A stretch of 64,000 nt of DNA. Origin: Mytilus edulis. Taxonomy: Eukaryota > Mollusca > Bivalvia > Mytilida > Mytilidae. Every line of letters starts with the position of its first letter. Position 1 is the first letter of the stretch. The translations under genes were made by a program, and so were the position numbers. Below, in pieces: positions 59,534 to 64,000 of the stretch. Location: the NCBI RefSeq assembly GCF_963676685.1, contig NC_092345.1, positions 24,761,585 to 24,825,584 on the forward strand, written 5' to 3'. The notes beneath the pieces are model-generated. The model saw only the letters and a list, made by a program, of their open reading frames with translations. It searched no databases and had not been told where the DNA came from.

Positions 59534-62500
59534 ATGGGAATAGATAATAATATTACTATACTATCTATGAATGTAAGGGGTTTATTTTCTAATAAAAATA
59601 AAAGATTGGATGTCTTTGATTTGGCAAAAATTATGGGAAGAAGAATGGGGCAATACTTGCATTTTTTGTCATCATAACAATAGAAGCGCTGGAGTTAGTA
59701 TCATGTTTAAAAAGGGTTTAGATTTTACTATTCTTGAAACTAAATTTGACCAGAATGGTCGTTATATTGTAATTGATATCACTTTATTTGAACAGAGATT
59801 GACTTTAGTATGTCTATATGGATATAATACAGATGAACCGTTATTGTTTGATGATATATTATATAAAATAGCATTGTATGCTAATACTAGTATTTTATTA
59901 TGTGGTGATTGGAATGTTGTCCAGGACTGCAATCTAGATACATATAACATTTTACATAAAAGAAATCCCAAATCTCGTGAAAAGATTGAAGAATTTTTTG
60001 AAAAATTAGAATTATTAGATCCTTGGCGAACATGTCACCCTACTGACAGAAAATTTACTTGGCGTCAACCGTCTCCTATTAAACAAAGTCGACTAGACTA
60101 TTTCTTAGTCACTGAGGACATATATTCTCTTATGAAGAACACGAAGATTATACCCGGTTATAAGACAGATCATTCTGCCATTGTCTTTACTTTTTCTGCT
60201 AGTCTTGATAAGCGGGGAAAGGGGTATTGGAAATTTAATTCACAACTTGTAAGAGATGTTGAGTATGTTGAAAAAATTAAGACATGTATAAAAGACACTA
60301 TTTCTGAGTATTATTTTTCAAGTGACATTCAAAATTGTCTCGATGTTAAACTTACATGTAATGATCAATTATTTTTTGAAATCCTGAATTCTTATAGTAT
60401 TGAAAAAAATAGAGAGGATAGAGAACATACATCTGAGCTTGAAAAAGAGGTTGAACAATTAGAAAATATTATGAATATGTCACCAAATGTTAATGCTCAA
60501 GCTACTTTATATGGGAAGAAACTAGAACTAGAAAATAAAAGGGAACAACAGATTGAAGGTTTACTCCTCAGATCAAGAGCAAACTGGCATGAAAATGGAG
60601 AAAAATGCTCCGAATACTTTTGCAAATTAGAGAAGAGTAATTTCATTAAAAGACAATGGCTGAATTGATTGATGACCAAAGTAAACATATTTCTGAACAG
60701 TCAAGCATTCTTTTTGAACAACAGAAATTTTATAAAACTCTGTATTCAAGCAGAAGATCTGACAGGGAAGACAACTCTTTTTATCACCATAATGTTAAAC
60801 TCACACGGGAACAAAGTGATCTGTGTGAGGGTAACTTGACATTTGATGAATGTGCTTTGGCACTGAAACATATGACAAATGGTAAGAGTCCTGGTTCCGA
60901 TGGATTTACAGTTGATTTTTATAAAAAAAATTGGAGAGATCTCGGTCCATTTGTATATCGATCTTTATATTTTGGGTATGAGCATAGACATTTTTCTAGT
61001 TTTCAATATCAGAGTGTCATTACTTGCCTTCCAAAAGATGGAAAAGATAGGAGATATATGAGTAATTGGCGACCGATCAGTTTACTGAATACTGACATTA
61101 AAATAGCTTCAGCAGCTATAGCTAACAGACTCAAACCAGTATTGCCATTCATTATAAGTGACACTCAGAATGGGTTTATTAAAGATAGGTTCATTGGGGA
61201 AAACATTCGCTTATTATATTATCTTATGCACTATCTGGAAGAGCATAATATGACTGGTTTACTGTTACTTGTTGATTTTGAGAAAGCATTTGATTCTGTT
61301 GAGTGGGATTTTCTAGTAAAAGCGCTAAAAAGCTTTAATTTCGGACCATCTATATGCAAATGGTTTGAGACTCTCTATTCAGAAGCTAAAAGCTGTGTAA
61401 TAAATAATGGTAATTTGTCAAGTTTCTTCAATCTTGAGCGAGGCTGTAGACAAGGTGACCCCCTATCCCCATATTTATTTATTGTAGGTGTTGAATTATT
61501 AGCTCTAAAACTAAAATCTACATCTGACATCCATGGTATTCCTATTCACAACAAAGAATTATTGTTGAGCCAGTATGCTGATGACACTTTTCTTGTTTGT
61601 TATGGAAAGGAAAAATCTTTAGAGGAGACTTTAAAATGTTTTGATTCTTTTCACAGGGTCTCTGGGCTAAAAATGAATGCATCCAAGACCAAAGCTGTTT
61701 GGATTGGAACCAAAAAATATTCAGACCATATCCTTTGTCCTAATAATAATCTTTAATGGACAAAATCAAATTTCAAACTTTTAGGAATAGATTTTTCATT
61801 AGATTAACAAGCTATGTTAGATATAAATTTCACAAAGAAAATCAAGGAAATGTCATCAATACTTAAGGCTTGGGAACACAGAAAACTTACATTGTTTGGT
61901 AAAATTACTGTTGTAAAGACTGGCATTACCAAAGATAATTCATTTGCTCACAGCTTTACCAAATCTATCCCAGATTAAAATTAAAGAGTTAAATACTCTC
62001 TTTTATAACTTTATTTGGAATGGGAAATTAGAACGTATTAAACCCAATACACTAATTGGGGATTTTATGCAGGGAGGTTTGAACATGGTGCATTTGTCAT
62101 CTTTTAGTACATATCTAAAAATAAGCTGGGTTAGAAGACTTCTTTTGAATTTAGAGGGATCATGGCAGACATTATTACTGTCTGAATTAACCAAATTTGG
62201 TGGTGACAGAGTCTTTTCTTTACAAAAAGAAAAACTGCTAGGAATTCATGGCTATGTTAAGAATCCTTTTTGGAAAGATGTTTTATTTTGCCTACATACT
62301 GCAAAGCCTTATACTAAGGCTTATACAAATGATATATTATCGCTAGATATTTTAAATTTTGTGCCACTTACAGATTACACTATTTATATGAAATGGAAGG
62401 ACTTTGGTGTACAGTATTTAAAAGACCTAGTAAATGGTCAAAACAAAGACTTCTTTACATTTGAAAAGATAAGACATAAGATTCTTACAAATAATTTTCT

Positions 62501-63225
62501 GAAATATTACAGTCTAATTTCCATTATTCCAAAATTTATTAAAGATCACATAAAAGAATATTGTGATTCTCAACAGATTGAAAATGTCAACATCTCTGAT
62601 GCTTTTTGTACTCAGATTATTAATAATAAGAAACCATAATTTTTGTATAAGAGTCTTATTGATCATATAATTCAACATACCCTTGAAAAATTTCAGAAAT
62701 GGGAGCAGTTGATAGACTCAGAAATTGAAAATTGGCAAAAATATTTTATGCTTCTAAGGAAGTCTTGCAAAGATACCTACTTAAAAAGCTTTCAATACAA
62801 AATACTGCACCAAATAATTCCTACAAACTCTTTTTTGTACAAGATAAAGAAGAAAGATTCAAGTTCATGTACTTTTTGTAAACTTGATGACTATTGTACA
62901 TTTTTTCTATGATTGTCCAATAACATATCAATTTTGGTCATCATTATTACAGCAAATAAGATTGTATAGCAGGGATTTTGCCATCAGTAAAAAGCAGATA
63001 TTCCTTGGTTTCTATTCAGAAAGCTTATTCATAAATCTTTTATTTATAGTAGCAAAAAAATATATATATAAATGTAAGTTTAAGGACCTTACTCCTAATA
63101 TTTTTGGTTTTAAAAATAGAATAAAACAATGTCAGTCATATGAATATTATATTGCAAAGAAAAATAATAATGTTGATGTATATGAAAAATTTTGGACCCC
63201 ATTACAATATATATTTCCACCATAG
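59534..63225 (+). pseudogene. LINE ORF2 (endonuclease-reverse transcriptase), inactivated
   Basis: The frame opens at ATG 59534 with ITILSMNVRGLFSNK, the endonuclease start, and then jumps frame near 59605-59640 at VFDLAK/LWEEEWGNTC. The segment that normally carries the catalytic QETH motif is missing. The rest of the endonuclease is present: LLCGDWNVV, RKFTWRQPSPIKQSRLDYFL, KTDHSAIVF. A one-base shift at about 60650 precedes the reverse transcriptase, which has GKSPGSDGF, NWRPISLLNTDIKIAS, LLVDFEKAFDSVEWDFL, GCRQGDPLSPYLF and QYADDTFLV (catalytic YADD about 61573-61584). Stops follow at 61754 and about 61808, a shift at about 61930, a stop at 62637 and a shift at about 62890 inside CTFCK...HFFYDC, the zinc motif. 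The frame ends at 63225. It cannot make a working protein. Confidence 0.85.
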
Positions 63226-64000
63226 AGTATGATATTAATCTGTGAGCAAATTATTTGATTATATTTTGTTTATTCTTTGATGAATATAATTGTAAACAAT
63301 AATTATTTATTATTAAGTAATGTATGTGTGTATGTAAGTAAGAATTGGAGTGTTTATGAGAGACTGAGAGAAAGTGAAAGTGAATGCAAGTGGTTCTCAT
63401 TTCTTTTTTCTATTTACCTCTTTACATTGGTATTTCCTGATATTTACAAATATATTCAGAAATTTTTACCCTTTCCTTTTTGTTTTTTGGGGTTTTTTTG
63501 CTTTCTTATTTCTTAATTAATTTAAGCGTGTTTTAAAGCTTATCTTAGTTATTTATTTTTATTTTATTTATTTATATTTTTTTCTTGTGAGGGAGGAGTT
63601 AAAATTTAGTAAAATCCTTTAAACATTTATTGCTTTCAAAAAGGGAGGGAAGAGAGGAGAAAGAGAAAAAAGAAATGAAACTACTCTTGATTTATAATCT
63701 TTGTTTGATTCCTTAAAATCAAAAACTAAATAATATGTCATTTATGAAGAAGTGTTTATTTTTTGTTTGTTATATTAGACATTTATGTCGAAACATCTTT
63801 ATATTTGTTAGCATTTAACTTACATGTATTTATACCGGTATATTATATATATATTATATTTGGTGAATATTACTAACAACCACTAACTCCTGTATATATA
63901 AATATCATTACTAATGTTAACGAGGCCGGGATAAGGTACCGGTAATCGATGTTTTAAACTAACAAATGTAAAGATTTCAATTAAATATATAAACCTTAAA
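63226..64000. other. LINE 3' UTR and/or flank
   Basis: AT-rich, with (TTTA)n-like and TATATA stretches. No poly(A) tail or second target duplication can be fixed. Confidence 0.35.

Larger units (their letters stand above)
58181..63225 (+). mobile_element. L1-type LINE, ORF1 intact, ORF2 decayed
   Basis: Two-ORF non-LTR retrotransposon. ORF1 (58181-59146) is followed after about 390 bp by ORF2 (59534-63225), which encodes apurinic-like endonuclease, reverse transcriptase (YADD) and a C-terminal CCHC-like zinc motif. True ends are not visible: I could not find a 5' boundary, a poly(A)/repeat tail or target duplications. It is the only long element here with residual full-length coding structure. 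Confidence 0.8.

Overview
The window looks like nuclear DNA of a bivalve mollusc, most likely a mussel (Mytilus-like). It is AT-rich, has spliceosomal introns with GT/AG borders and AATAAA poly(A) signals, and is packed with dispersed repeats and reverse-transcriptase tails that I recognise from memory as typical of mussel genomes. No database search was possible, so the species is an inference.

The biological core (about 10-53 kb, all + strand) is a tandem family of small two-exon genes. Exon 1 (121 nt) encodes a 40-residue N-terminus that is mostly one transmembrane helix. Exon 2 (about 650-665 nt) encodes a whole PRY-SPRY (B30.2) domain. Four copies have both exons with matching phase: A (14039-14159 + 19011-19669), B (23766-23886 + 29105-29769), C (36456-36576 + 41457-42106) and D (45907-46027 + 48286-48944). 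They predict proteins of 256-261 residues with no RING, B-box, coiled coil or Ig domain. A fifth copy, E (51312-52490), has no exon 1, is split by a 578-bp mobile element and is frameshifted. Divergent B30.2 scraps at 5486-5699 and just upstream of each gene (10503 and equivalents) are older relics. A and C resemble each other in exon 1, intron and the start of exon 2, and B and D likewise, so the array probably grew by duplication of a two-gene block, followed by local exchange. The residues that differ among copies cluster in short segments of the B30.2 domain and the rest is nearly fixed, as expected for a recognition surface.

Because the repeat units are paralogous, they act as empty sites for each other and expose several mobile elements precisely: a 2.65-kb element with 455-bp terminal direct repeats in unit A (11125-13779), a 146-bp MITE with a TTA duplication (14528-14673), a 3.07-kb TIR element with a 5-bp duplication in unit C (32489-35554), and a 578-580-bp element inserted at AAA|TTT without target duplication (38245-38824, 51344-51921).

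The left flank (1-9.6 kb) holds a foldback element (622-1118), retroelement tails and little else that can be identified. The right flank holds a decayed reverse-transcriptase copy (53857-55075) and, from 58.2 to 63.2 kb, an L1-type LINE with an intact ORF1 but a broken ORF2. Apart from the B30.2 family no host gene was recognised.
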